NCBI GenBank assembly: GCA_964550855.1
Contig: CAZKBQ010000007.1
Coordinates: forward strand, 1 to 64,000
Length of the DNA: 64,000 nt
Direction of reading: 5' to 3'
Source: JAGOBP01 sp964550855
Lineage (GTDB): Bacteria; Chloroflexota; Anaerolineae; Fen-1058
The position numbers were made by a program, and so were the translations under genes. A model generated the notes under the pieces. That model did not search any database. It saw nothing but the letters and a program-made list of their open reading frames with translations, and had not been told where the DNA came from. This document shows positions 25,764-35,400 of the stretch, piece by piece; the first letter of the stretch is position 1; each line of letters starts with the position of its first letter.

Positions 25764-26714
25764 TCACATCCTATCCTCGATGGCGGACGGCGACATCAAC
25801 GGCGAGACGCTGTCCTCGGATTCGCAAGTGAGGGCGGCGGCCGCGAGCCCGCGTTTGAGGCACAGATCAATCGGCGTGTCGCGGAGCAGCGCTTCGAGCA
25901 GGGCGGCGGCCAGCGCGTCACCCGCGCCAGTGGCATCGATGAGGTTTACGGGCCGGGCGGGTTGATACAGGCTGCGGGTTTCGTCGGCATATGCCAGGCC
26001 GCGCGCGCCAAAGGTGACGACCACGTGCTGCACGCCCTGTTTCACCAGGATCATCGCGGCGGAGACGAGCTTGGCCGGCCCGTCGATCTTGACCTGCGTC
26101 AACGCCTGCGCTTCGAGATGGTTGCAGGTCAGCAGATCAAGCCGATCGAGCAGCGGCTCCAGCCGCGGCGTCAGCGCCACCGAGCCGGGATTGCAGTAGA
26201 AGAAGGTGTCCGATGGGAGCAGATCGCGCAATCGGAGGAGCACATCCGCCGGGAGGCCGGCATCGCACAACACGGCCGGCGCGGCTTGGATCAGCTGGCG
26301 CACCTGATCCAGATCGGCCGGCTGCAGCGCATCCAGGATGTCGCCGCTGAACGCGCCCGCGATCTGGCGATGGTCCGGCCCCAGCACGACGTTGAGGGTG
26401 GCGGTGGGCAGGGCCGGGGGCAGTTTGAGGCGCGTGAGATCAGCCGGCGGGGGCGCCGACCGCGCGATCGGGACAAAGGTTACGCCCGCTTGTTGTGTGA
26501 GGTCGATCAAAATGCGGGCTTGCGGATCATCGCCCAGTATTCCCGCAAACATGACCGGGACATTCAAGCGCGCCAGGTTTTCCGCGATGTTGCGCGCCAC
26601 GCCACCCGCTTTCAGCGTGATGCGGCCGGGGACGTCCGTCGTCGGCAGGGGCGGACGGGACAGCCGCGTTTTGATGTCGAGGGCAGCGGAGCCGATGGCG
26701 AGCAGCGGGTGCAT
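25764..26714 (-). CDS. PfkB-family sugar/nucleoside kinase (pseudouridine kinase-like)
   Basis: 316-aa ribokinase-fold kinase. Signature 1 is KAGGVARNIAENLARLNVPV and signature 2 is DATGAGDALAAALLEAL with the catalytic Asp and anion hole. The GGVARNIAENLARL wording is characteristic of pseudouridine kinases (PsuK), which phosphorylate pseudouridine for breakdown to uracil and ribose-5-phosphate. The usual partner psuG is not in the window, so other nucleoside or sugar substrates remain possible. It lies downstream of glgP on the same strand, separated by a hairpin element. Confidence 0.85.
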   Translation of the reverse strand: MHPLLAIGSAALDIKTRLSRPPLPTTDVPGRITLKAGGVARNIAENLARLNVPVMFAGILGDDPQARILIDLTQQAGVTFVPIARSAPPPADLTRLKLPPALPTATLNVVLGPDHRQIAGAFSGDILDALQPADLDQVRQLIQAAPAVLCDAGLPADVLLRLRDLLPSDTFFYCNPGSVALTPRLEPLLDRLDLLTCNHLEAQALTQVKIDGPAKLVSAAMILVKQGVQHVVVTFGARGLAYADETRSLYQPARPVNLIDATGAGDALAAALLEALLRDTPIDLCLKRGLAAAALTCESEDSVSPLMSPSAIEDRM

Positions 26715-26732
26715 AGGCGCCTCATAACTGCC

Positions 26733-26790
26733 GCGGAGGACACAGCGTTTACGGAGAAATTGAGTTTCTTCGTAGACGCGCGTCCTCCGC
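26733..26790. repeat. Long intergenic hairpin, diverged CACGGAG-like element
   Basis: GCGGAGGAC pairs with GTCCTCCGC at the ends, and ACGGAGAAA with TTTCTTCGT inside, around a TTGAG loop. It lies between glgP and the PfkB gene. Composition resembles the elements at 21359 and 57411. Confidence 0.65.
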
Positions 26791-26811
26791 GCAAGGGATC
26801 AATGAAGTTGT

Positions 26812-28971
26812 TCAGTCTTCGACGGGCAGGTTCTGGGCCGCGGGCGCGTACATATCCGCCGCGTATTCCTTGAGCATGCGCGCCGTGCTGAACATGGGGC
26901 CGATGGTGCGGATGCTCTCCTTGACCATGCGCAGCCAGCCGACCGGGATGCCGGTGCGGCTGTCCACGTCGTAGTACAGCGGCACGATGGATTTTTCCAG
27001 CGTGTCGAACAGCGATTCGGCATCGGCCGCGTCCTGCGCTTCGGGATCGGTGTACTCAGTGTCACTGCCGATGGCCCAGCCGTTCTCGCCGTTGTAGCCC
27101 TCGCACCACCAGCCGTCCAACACCGAGAAGTTGAGCACGCCATTGACACCGGCCTTTTCGCCGCTGGTGCCGCTGGCTTCCAGCGGGCGGCGCGGCGTGT
27201 TCATCCACACGTCCACGCCCTGCACCAGATGCCGCGCCACGTTCATGTCGTAGTCTTCCAGGAAGACCATGCGTCCGCTGAGGCTGTATTCCTTGATAAA
27301 GCGGTACAGCTCCTGAATGACGCGTTTGCCGGGGTCGTCGGCGGGATGCGCCTTGCCCGCGAAGATGAATTGCACGGGCCGCGCCGGATCGTTGATGAGT
27401 CGCACCAGCCGTTTCACGTCGCGCAGCAGCAGTGAGGCGCGCTTGTATGTGGCAAAGCGCCGCGCAAAGCCGATGGTGAGCACATAGGGATCAAGCAGCA
27501 CGCCGCCGGCCACTATTTGAATGGCCTGCGCCTGACCCGTGCTCCACAGGCTGCGGGCACGCTCGCGCGCAAACGAGACCAGCTGCCGCTTGATGTGCCG
27601 TCGCACCGCCCACAGTTCCGCGTCGGGCACATCGCGGATCCTGTCCCACAACGCACGGTCGTCGATGTTGTGCCGCCATTCCGGCCCCAGATAGCGATCA
27701 TATAGATCGCCCAGCCGGCGGGCCAGCCAGGTGCTGGTGTGGATGCCATTGGTGATGGAGGCGATGGGCACTTTGTCCACCGGCCGATCAGGCCACAGCT
27801 GAGCAAACATGCGGCGCGACACTTCGCCGTGCAGCTCGCTGACGCCGTTGATGCGGCTGGAACAGCGGATGGCCAGTAGCGACATGCTGAATACTTCGCC
27901 CCACGCTTCACGCTGGTAGGCCAGCGCCATGAAGGCGTTGCGATCCAGGCCCAGCTTGGGCCAGTAATGGGCAAAGTATTTTTCCATCATCCACGTCGGA
28001 AACATATCGTGGCCGGCGGGCACGGGGGTGTGCGTGGTAAAGATGCTGCAATTGCGAATGCGCGCCAGCGCCTGGTCAAATGTGTCGCCCGCCGCCACAT
28101 ATTCCCGAATGCGCTCCAGGCTCAGAAACGCCGAGTGTCCTTCGTTCATGTGGAACACCGCCGGCTGATAACCCAGCGCGCGCAGGGCGCGCACTCCGCC
28201 GATGCCCAGGATCATCTCCTGCTGCAGGCGGCGCTCCAGATCGCTGTAGTACAGCCGCGTAGTCATTTCACGATCCGCCGGCGAGTTGGGATCGAGATCC
28301 GTGTCGATCAAAAACAACGGCACGCGGCCCACCTGCACCCGCCACAGACGGCAGTACACCGCCCGATCGGGCATCACCACCTGCACGGTCACCGGCCGAT
28401 CCTGATCGTCCATCACGGGCAGAATCGGCGATTCGGCCAGGTTCAGGTTCTCGTTGATGGCTTCCTGCCAGCCGTCTTCGGTGATGTGCTGACGGAAGTA
28501 GCCCTGGCGATAGAGAAAGCCCACTGCCACCAGCGGCAGGCCCAGATCACTGGCCTCTTTCAGGTGATCGCCGCTGAGCACGCCCAGCCCGCCCGCATAC
28601 ATGGGCAGCGCTTCGTGCAGGCCGAACTCGGTGGAAAAATACGCGATCGGCTTGTCGATCAGATCGGGATACTGCTCGCGCGCCCAGGTGGAATCGGTGT
28701 TGAGATAGGCGTCAAACGCCGCCATCACCTGCTTGTACTGTTCCAAGTAGGTGCTGTCCTGCGCGGCGGCGTTCAGGTTCTTGCGCGCGACCTGCTGCAG
28801 AAACTTGACAGGATTGTGATAAACACGCTCCCACAACACCGGATCGATAAAGCGATACAGACGCAGCGCTTCAGGATGCCACGACCACCACAAGTTGTAC
28901 GCCAGTTCTCCCAGCCGCGCGATGGAGCGGGGCAGGGAAAAAGTCGGCACACTGGTGCGGAAACCGTTCAC
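26812..28971 (-). CDS. glgP: Alpha-glucan (glycogen) phosphorylase
   Basis: 719-aa GT35 enzyme releasing glucose-1-phosphate from glycogen. It is the bacterial/archaeal type with an N-terminal DUF3417 segment (LGELAYNLWWSWHPEALRLY). Key motifs: YFSTEFGLHEALPMYAGGLG, VFHMNEGHSAFL, FTTHTPVPAGHDMFP and the PLP-lysine segment EASGTSGEKAGVNG. I place the start at GTG 28971 because AAGGAGAA lies 4 nt upstream; an in-frame ATG at 29022 has no ribosome site. A strong promoter with an adjacent LacI-type palindrome precedes it. It works with the debranching enzyme on the opposite strand. Confidence 0.96.
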   Translation of the reverse strand: MNGFRTSVPTFSLPRSIARLGELAYNLWWSWHPEALRLYRFIDPVLWERVYHNPVKFLQQVARKNLNAAAQDSTYLEQYKQVMAAFDAYLNTDSTWAREQYPDLIDKPIAYFSTEFGLHEALPMYAGGLGVLSGDHLKEASDLGLPLVAVGFLYRQGYFRQHITEDGWQEAINENLNLAESPILPVMDDQDRPVTVQVVMPDRAVYCRLWRVQVGRVPLFLIDTDLDPNSPADREMTTRLYYSDLERRLQQEMILGIGGVRALRALGYQPAVFHMNEGHSAFLSLERIREYVAAGDTFDQALARIRNCSIFTTHTPVPAGHDMFPTWMMEKYFAHYWPKLGLDRNAFMALAYQREAWGEVFSMSLLAIRCSSRINGVSELHGEVSRRMFAQLWPDRPVDKVPIASITNGIHTSTWLARRLGDLYDRYLGPEWRHNIDDRALWDRIRDVPDAELWAVRRHIKRQLVSFARERARSLWSTGQAQAIQIVAGGVLLDPYVLTIGFARRFATYKRASLLLRDVKRLVRLINDPARPVQFIFAGKAHPADDPGKRVIQELYRFIKEYSLSGRMVFLEDYDMNVARHLVQGVDVWMNTPRRPLEASGTSGEKAGVNGVLNFSVLDGWWCEGYNGENGWAIGSDTEYTDPEAQDAADAESLFDTLEKSIVPLYYDVDSRTGIPVGWLRMVKESIRTIGPMFSTARMLKEYAADMYAPAAQNLPVED

Positions 28972-29011
28972 GGGGTTCTCCTTCCTTGAGGCAACGCTAA
29001 AAAGCGGATGT

Positions 29012-29055
29012 ATTCTAGCCACGCACTACAGATTGTCAAGCGCAAAACGCTTTGC
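29012..29055 (-). promoter_or_regulatory. glgP promoter with possible LacI-family operator
   Basis: On the minus strand TTGACA (29034-29039), a 16-nt spacer, TAGAAT (29012-29017). Directly upstream at 29042-29055 is GCAAAACGCTTTGC, a 14-bp near-palindrome (12 of 14 symmetric) with a central CG, the form of many LacI/GalR-family operators that control sugar genes. No LacI-type gene is in the window. Confidence 0.65.
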
Positions 29056-29072
29056 ATGTTATGGCGACATGT

Positions 29073-29222
29073 GAGTGCGCGTCAAAGTTTGGCGGCGGCG
29101 GCGTGCTGGCGATTGAAATCGCGCCTGTGGAGCCGCGGGCTGAACGTCCACCCTTCGTGGACGGGGTCCCGTCGGCGCACGCCCGCCAGGCGCGAATTCA
29201 TTCGCCGGAAAAGTCGGTCGGC
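29073..29222. repeat. Dispersed ~150-bp intergenic element, copy 1
   Basis: It is closely similar to 45855-46018: both share GTCAAAGTTTGGCGGCGG, the GGCGATTGAAA arm, GGGCTGAACGTC, GTGGACGGGGTC and GCGAATTCATTCGCC. The ends of the core are inverted repeats (29108-29125 against 29189-29206). It has no open frame of interest and looks like a non-coding palindromic repeat. The remaining sequence of the 28972-29294 gap is the glgP promoter and the DUF192 promoter. Confidence 0.88.
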
Positions 29223-29280
29223 AAAACACTGATGCGCACACCGACATGCCGGCTGCTTCACCCGGGGCGGGGCTTCAAGG

Positions 29281-29286
29281 TATAAT
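29281..29286 (+). promoter_or_regulatory. -10 box for a probable leaderless mRNA
   Basis: TATAAT ends 8 nt before the ATG at 29295, leaving no room for a ribosome site. Confidence 0.7.
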
Positions 29287-29294
29287 CGGGCGAT

Positions 29295-29648
29295 ATGAAA
29301 GTGCTCGATGCGCGCGGCCAGGTGTTGTTGAGTCGGATCAAGTGGTGCGATTCGTTCGGATCGAAACTGCGCGGCCTGATGTTCCGCCGTTCGATCGATC
29401 CCGACGAAGGGTTGGTGCTGGCTGAAGCCCGATCGAGCATCGCGGCGACTTCAATCCACATGTTCTTCGTCCCCTTCGACATCGCCGCGATCTGGCTGGA
29501 CGACGACTTCAGCGTGGTGCACGCGGTGCTGGCCAAGGCCTGGCACCCTTACTATGCATCGCCCCGGCCCGCTCGCTACGTGCTGGAAGGCCCGCCCGAT
29601 CTGCTGGCCCGCGTCGAGAGGGGTGAACGGTTGACGTTTGAGGAGTAG
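29295..29648 (+). CDS. DUF192 family protein
   Basis: 117-aa cytoplasmic protein of the DUF192 family (function unknown). Recognisable segments: CDSFGSKLRGLMFRRSIDPDEGLVL, SSIAATSIHMFFVPFDIAAIWLDDD and the C-terminal PARYVLEGPPDLL. Most members have a signal peptide; this one does not. It starts within 9 nt of its -10 box and is followed after 6 nt by the LysM peptidase gene, so they form a unit with DUF350. Confidence 0.9.
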   Translation: MKVLDARGQVLLSRIKWCDSFGSKLRGLMFRRSIDPDEGLVLAEARSSIAATSIHMFFVPFDIAAIWLDDDFSVVHAVLAKAWHPYYASPRPARYVLEGPPDLLARVERGERLTFEE

Positions 29649-29654
29649 ATTTCC

Positions 29655-30986
29655 ATGTGGCGATTGATTCGACCTCTGTTATTGCTGGCCCTGTTGATGG
29701 CCGCATTACCCACTCAACCCGCCGCCGCCCAGGAAGCCGCCGGCACCGTTTACGTGGTGCAGGCCGGTGACACCTTGTCCGGCATTGCGCGGCGCTACGG
29801 CGTCACCGTGGCCGATCTGGCCGCGACCAACGGCCTGCTCAACCCCAATCTGATCTACGTGGGACAACGTATCGCGATCCCGGCCGCGCCGGCGGCTGCC
29901 GCCCCGACCGTTCAACCCACCGGCCAGCCGACCAGTCAGCCTACGGCGCAGCCGCCGACCCGACCGGCGGCCCCGCCCGCTGCGCGGCAAATCCACGTGG
30001 TGCAGAGCGGCGAAACGCTGTTTCGCATCGCGCTGAAATACGGCACCACCGTGCAGGCGCTGGCGCAGGTCAACGAGCTAAGCAACCTCGCGCTGATCTA
30101 CGTGGGGCAGCAGCTCATCATCCCGGCCGGCGCAACTGCCGCCGCGCCCGCGCAGCCGTCCACACCGCTGCGCGCGCCGTTCACCAGCGTTGACATCGGC
30201 CCGCTGCCGCTGGAGCAGGGCAGCGTCATGGTGATCACCGTCCGCACCGATCGGCCGGTGAACCTTGAAGGTCGATTTCAAAACTGGACGATTCCATTTG
30301 TACAGGAAGGCGACCGCTACATTGGCCTGGTCGGCGTGGGCGCCAGCCCGGTCAGCGGCGTCACGCCGGGCATTCAGCCGGTGACGCTGACCGCCACTGA
30401 CGACTCGGGGCGGCAGACCGCGCTGACGACCAACGTGCAGATCAACGCGGGGCACTTCAACTCAGAGTACATCGATCTGCCGCCCGACCGGCAGGCGCTG
30501 CTCGATCCGGCGTTGGTGAAGGCCGAAAACGACAAGCTCGGCGCGGTCTTCGCCAATTTCACACCCACGCGCTACTGGAGCGGCCTGTTCAACGTGCCGG
30601 TCGATTCCTACACGCGCATCAGCTCCATGTTTGGCACGCGCCGCGCCTACGCGGGCGGCCCGTTCAGCAGCTATCACGAAGGCACTGATTTTGCCCTGCC
30701 GGCCGGCACACCGGTGTACGCGCCTGCCGACGGGGTGATTGCGCTGGCCGAACCATTGACCGTGCGCGGCAATGCGGTTATCATCGATCATGGCTGGGGC
30801 GTGTTCAGCGGCTACTGGCATCTGTCCAAGATTGAGGTGAGCGTCGGCCAGGCCGTCAAAGCTGGCGAGCTCATCGCCTATTCAGGCAACACCGGCCTGT
30901 CCACCGGCGCGCATCTGCACTGGGATATGCGTATTCGCGGCCTCAACGTCGATCCGCTGCAGTTCACGCAGAAGACGTTTCCCTAA
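29655..30986 (+). CDS. LysM-LysM-M23 cell-wall metallopeptidase
   Basis: 443-aa exported protein. A signal peptide (LLLALLMAALPTQPAAAQ) is followed by LysM 1 (about 31-76: YVVQAGDTLSGIARRYGVT), a Pro/Thr/Gln linker, LysM 2 (about 112-157: HVVQSGETLFRIALKYGTT), a beta domain (about 175-275) and an M23 peptidase (about 325-440). The zinc ligands are present: H341 and D345 in HEGTD, and H420/H422 in AHLHWD. It probably binds and cuts peptidoglycan cross-bridges, or activates amidases; the exact bond is unknown. Confidence 0.96.
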   Translation: MWRLIRPLLLLALLMAALPTQPAAAQEAAGTVYVVQAGDTLSGIARRYGVTVADLAATNGLLNPNLIYVGQRIAIPAAPAAAAPTVQPTGQPTSQPTAQPPTRPAAPPAARQIHVVQSGETLFRIALKYGTTVQALAQVNELSNLALIYVGQQLIIPAGATAAAPAQPSTPLRAPFTSVDIGPLPLEQGSVMVITVRTDRPVNLEGRFQNWTIPFVQEGDRYIGLVGVGASPVSGVTPGIQPVTLTATDDSGRQTALTTNVQINAGHFNSEYIDLPPDRQALLDPALVKAENDKLGAVFANFTPTRYWSGLFNVPVDSYTRISSMFGTRRAYAGGPFSSYHEGTDFALPAGTPVYAPADGVIALAEPLTVRGNAVIIDHGWGVFSGYWHLSKIEVSVGQAVKAGELIAYSGNTGLSTGAHLHWDMRIRGLNVDPLQFTQKTFP

Positions 30987-30995
30987 GGAGGACTC

Positions 30996-31481
30996 ATGAC
31001 CGAATTGTTTCTGTCCGGCGCGCAGCTCGTCATCGCGATTGTGGCGGCCGGCCTCACGGCGTATCTGGCCGTGTGGCTGTTCGACAAGACGACGCCCGGC
31101 GTGGATGAATGGAATGAGCTGCGCCGCGGCAATCTGGCGGTGGGCGTGGTGCTGGCGGCCGTCATCCTGGCGATCGGCCTGATCATGCGGCCGAGTTTCG
31201 CGCCCGCCGCGCTCAACCTCGATCTCGATCCGACCAATGCCGTCGTGACGCGCTTGTTTGTGCAGCTGATTCAGATTGTGGTGGGCTTGCTGCTGGCGGT
31301 GGTGAGCATCACCGTTTCGGTGTGGGTGTTTACACGGCTGACGGGCGCCATCAACGAGTGGGCCGAGATCAATCGGGGCAACACGGCCATCGCCGTGATG
31401 CTGGCCGCCGTCATCGTGGCTACGGCGCTGATCACCAGCACGGCGCTCGACGCCGTCTTGAAGCTGGCCACGGGCGCTTAA
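30996..31481 (+). CDS. DUF350 family membrane protein
   Basis: 161-aa protein with four membrane helices arranged as two repeats. Each half has a helix, a conserved acidic loop (LFDKTTPGVDEWNELRRGNLAVGVVLAA and FTRLTGAINEWAEINRGNTAIAVMLAA) and a second helix, the layout of DUF350. Function is unknown. AAGGAGG precedes the ATG and only 9 nt separate it from the M23 gene, so co-expression with cell-wall remodelling is likely. Confidence 0.9.
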   Translation: MTELFLSGAQLVIAIVAAGLTAYLAVWLFDKTTPGVDEWNELRRGNLAVGVVLAAVILAIGLIMRPSFAPAALNLDLDPTNAVVTRLFVQLIQIVVGLLLAVVSITVSVWVFTRLTGAINEWAEINRGNTAIAVMLAAVIVATALITSTALDAVLKLATGA

Positions 31482-31568
31482 GCGATTGCCGCGTGGTGGA
31501 ACCAGGCGGGGGCCAATTTGATGCGGGCGCTGGCGCAGTGATCGCGACCGGGCGCATCATCACATTTG

Positions 31569-31598
31569 CCCGATCGGTCAGCTAGCCCGATCGGGTTT
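31569..31598 (+). terminator. Bidirectional terminator hairpin
   Basis: CCCGATCGG (31569-31577) pairs with CCGATCGGG (31587-31595) and is followed by TTT. It lies between the convergent DUF350 and DUF2007 genes; the U-tract is short. Confidence 0.65.
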
Positions 31599-31899
31599 AC
31601 AGATCGGCTGTCGGGGACGCTTCCTTGTCGTCATCGTTGGCCGGCGAGTCTTCCATCATCTCTTCGTCGTCGCTAATCTCCAGCAATTCGCGGGCCTGAT
31701 CGGCCTGACTGGCGGGCACCAGTACGCGCACTTCGCCCAGCTCATCGATGACCATGCCCCATACCTGCGATTCGTGATCAAGCACGGCCGGAATGCCGGA
31801 TGCTTCGAGCCGGCCCTTGATCACGTTGGCGGCCAACATCCCCTGCGCCCGATAGACAACTTCCAAGCCCTCGCGGTTGACATTGAGTGGTCGAAACAT
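31597..31899 (-). CDS. DUF2007 domain protein
   Basis: 100-aa cytoplasmic protein of the DUF2007 (putative signal-transducing) family: LEVVYRAQGMLAANVIKGRLEASGIPAVL, then VRVLVPASQADQARELLE and an acidic tail (DDEEMMEDSPANDDDKE). I start at ATG 31899, which has GAGG 5 nt upstream; a GTG two codons earlier is possible. An extended -10 TGATATACT lies upstream on the minus strand (31942-31950). Function unknown. Confidence 0.88.
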   Translation of the reverse strand: MFRPLNVNREGLEVVYRAQGMLAANVIKGRLEASGIPAVLDHESQVWGMVIDELGEVRVLVPASQADQARELLEISDDEEMMEDSPANDDDKEASPTADL

Positions 31900-31905
31900 G
31901 TTCAC

Positions 31906-32477
31906 CTCGCTGTGCGCTGTGTGCAGTCGGTGGATGGTGGGAGTATATCACACTTGCCAACAAGATCGTCGGGCCAGCTACCCGATCGGGTTGGCTGTGA
32001 CGCCTAAATTCAGATTGTGATTTTTTTATTCTCACCTCAATATTGCTCATCAATATCTTGGGAGACTCTTCCGACGAATATCATTACATTTGTCACACTG
32101 TGAAACCGATAACCCCCACTAATCTAATAGTTACGATTGCGTTACAACTAGAGTCCCCACGCGGCAGACACAAGTCTGCATCGCTGGCCCAGGCCGGCCA
32201 GGGCGGAGGCGACCAGAGCGTGACGTGCAGTCAATCGTGATTATCTGCCCGTTTCATTCCACTGCCACATCAGACTGATTACCACCAACCTTTCCAATCT
32301 GGATGAGACGATTGGTTCGTCGTTGAGAGCCTCTGTATCAATACTGAAAGGAGGTGCCCCGGTTGGTAATGACGTCAAGCGCAGCACCATAGGCCCGCAG
32401 GCTCGAAGGATCGCCGTGATCCTTCGTCTGCCACTATCGGGTTACAACCCGATCCCAAATCCCTACGGAGAGAGAAC
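31906..32477 (+). promoter_or_regulatory. Long AT-richer intergenic region and structured 5' leader of the giant protease gene
   Basis: 572 nt without a normal gene. 31930-32160 is clearly richer in A/T than its surroundings and contains the minus-strand DUF2007 promoter, a TCACA-C-TGTGA inverted repeat (32092-32102 region) and a hairpin GCAGAC/GTCTGC (32164-32179). Near the end a strong AAAGGAGG (32348-32354) precedes a 9-codon frame (TTG 32363 to TAG 32392). Two perfect hairpins follow, CGAAGGATC/GATCCTTCG (32404-32426) and ATCGGGTT/AACCCGAT (32436-32453), and then the start codon at 32478. I match no known riboswitch. Confidence 0.6.
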
Positions 32478-35400
32478 ATGAGTCGTTTATTTCGCAGAGT
32501 GATCGTGTTGGCCGTAGTGTTCAGCATGGTCATGTCGTTTCCGGTGGTCGCGCAGCCGGCAACGATCGCGCCGGCGTCCCCGGCGGCGCCGGTCAGCCTG
32601 CCGCAGTCGGTGCAGGCCGATGAGCCGGTGAGCGTGCCCACGCTGGGCGTCGCCCCGGACGGCCCGGTGGACAAGCCACAGGGTGAGCAGAAGACCGGCG
32701 TGGCGACTTTCGTGGTGGAGCTGGCCGATGAGCCGGCGGCTGTGGTCTATGCCGCCGCTGCCAAATCTGAAGCGGCCGCCGCCACGCGCGCGCAGATCGC
32801 CCGCATTGAGGCCGCGCAGCAACAGCTGCTGGCTCCGCTGGCCGATCTGGGCGCAACGGTGTTGTTCCGCAATCAGCGCGTGTACAACGGCATTTACGTG
32901 CGAGTGGATGCGGCGCAAATCGATACCATCGCCCGGCTGCCCGGCGTCAAGGCCGTGCATCCGGTCATCGCCAAGTCCATCGATAACTGGCACAGCGTGC
33001 CGTTGATCGGCGCGCCGCAGCTGTGGGACTCGGGCGGAGCGTTTGGCGGATTGCTGGGTGAAGGGGTCAAGATCGGCATCATCGACTCCGGTCTTGACTA
33101 CATGCACGTCGACTTCGGCGGCCTGGGCACCCCCGCAGTGTACAACGCCAACGACACCACCGTCATCACCGACACGTACAACGGCCAGCCATTGTTCCCG
33201 ACCGCGAAGGTGATGGGCGGCTATGACTTCGTCGGCGACAGCTATGACGCGGATCCCAACAGCGGCACGTATCAACCCATTCCGCATCCTGATCCTGACC
33301 CGGCGGCCTGTCTGACGGGCGGTTCCTCGGCCGATCACGGCACGCACGTGGCCGGCACGGCGGCGGGTTACGGCGTCAAGGGTGACGGCACCACCTACAC
33401 CGGGCCGTACACGCCCAACATGAACCTGGCTTCGTTCTGGGTCGGTCCGGGTGTGGCGCCCAAAGCCGATCTGTACTCGCTGCGCGTCTTCGGCTGCAAC
33501 GGCTCCACCGATGTGGTCGATCAGGCGATCGAGTGGGCGGTTGACCCGAACGGCGACGGCGACTTCAGCGATCACCTCGACGTGATCAACATGTCGCTGG
33601 GCTCGTCCTACGGCGCGCTGTACGACTCGTCCACCATCGCCTCCAACAACGCGTCGCTGGCGGGCATCATCGTGGTGACCTCGGCCGGCAACAGCGGCGA
33701 TGTGTACTATGTCAGCGGCTCGCCCGGCATTGCCGAGCGCGCCATCAGCACGGCCGGCGTCGATGACGGCGCGGCCGTACTCGGCGCGTTCCGCGTCACT
33801 GCCCCGGTGACGATCACGGGCAACTATCCCGGCACGGAAGCGGCCTTTGGCCCGGACCTGGAGGTGATTGGGCCCATCACCGGCACATTGGTCTATCCCA
33901 GCACACAGGCCAATGGTTGCGCCAGCTTTAACATCACCAACACGCAGATCATCAGCAACAACATCGCGCTGATCGATCGCGGCACCTGCACCTTCCAGAC
34001 CAAGGTGTACAACGCCATGGTGGCGGGCGCCCGCGGCGTGATCATCGCCAACAACGTGGTGGGCGATCCCATCACAATGGGCGGCGATGCCACCATTCCG
34101 CCGGTCAACATCCCGTCGATGATGACGGATCTGACCACCGGCAACCTGCTCAAGGCCAACCTGCCGGGTGTGGAAGTGGTGCTCACGGCGGCGTATCGCG
34201 ATACCATCCGATCGCTGACGCCCAGCCTGGAAAACACCATCTACACCTCGTCATCGCGCGGGCCGCGCCGCGGCGACTCGCTGCTCAAGCCCGATCTGGC
34301 CGCGCCGGCGGTCTCGATCTATTCGGCGCTGAACCATTCGGGTTACAAGGGCACCAGCTATAGCGGCACCTCCATGGCTTCGCCGCATGTGGCCGGGTCG
34401 ATGGCGCTGCTGCGCGAGCTGCATCCCGATTGGTCGGTGGAGGAATTGAAGGCCCTGGCCATCAACACTGCGCTGCAGGATGTCAAGGGCACCGGCTCGC
34501 TGGCCAGCACCAACTACGGCCCCGGCCGCATCGGCACCGGGCGCGTGGTGCTGCCCAACGCCGCCGCCTCGGAAGTGGTGGCTTACAACGCCGAGACGCC
34601 GTGGACCACCAGCGTCTCGTTCGGCGCCGTGGAAGTGCTTGGCACGGCCACGGCCACCAAATACGTCAAGGTGGTCAACAAGAGCGCCAAGCCCATGGCT
34701 TACACGGTCAGCTATGACAATCGGGCGGACGTGCCGGGCGTCGCTTACACCATCACGCCCGCACAGATCAGCCTGCCGCCCTATGGCTCCACGCTCATCA
34801 CGGTCAAGATGACGGCCAACGCCGCGCAGATGAAGCATACGCGCGAGGCGTCTGTGTCGTCAGCCGGCGGCCGCTCGTGGCTCAGCGAAGAAGCGGGCTA
34901 CGTCGTCCTCAGCCCGATTGTGTACCAGCTCAACCTGCCGATGGTCGCGTCCAACCACGCCACGGCGGGCGCGCCCGTCAAAGTGGCGGCTGCGCCGGCT
35001 CTGCGCGTGGCGATCTACGCCGCGCCGCGCCCCGCCGCCGATATGCACGCGACGGTGAGCGGCCTCAACTTCACCGGCGCCACCGGTACGGCCGTCATTC
35101 CATTGACGGGTACGCACAGCATCAGCACCGGCCTCTCGTACCCCACCGACATCGTGTCGCTGGCCGCCGGCTTTGAGCTGGCCGAGAGCAGCCCCAACGA
35201 TGCCTGGACGCCGGCCTATCAAGACAACGCCGACCTGAAGTACGTGGGCGTGACCAATAACTACCGCGTGGCCGCTGGCGGTTTCGTCACCAACACCACG
35301 CTATACTTTGGGGTGGCCACCTGGGGCGATCACAACAGCGCCACCGCCGCCGACGCCGAGTTCGACATCTACATCGACACGAACCGCGACGGCACGTGGG

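Noticed and set aside
26733..26790. Rho-independent terminator of glgP
   Set aside because: The hairpin is long but has no U-tract on the minus strand and resembles the repeat elements; listed as a repeat.
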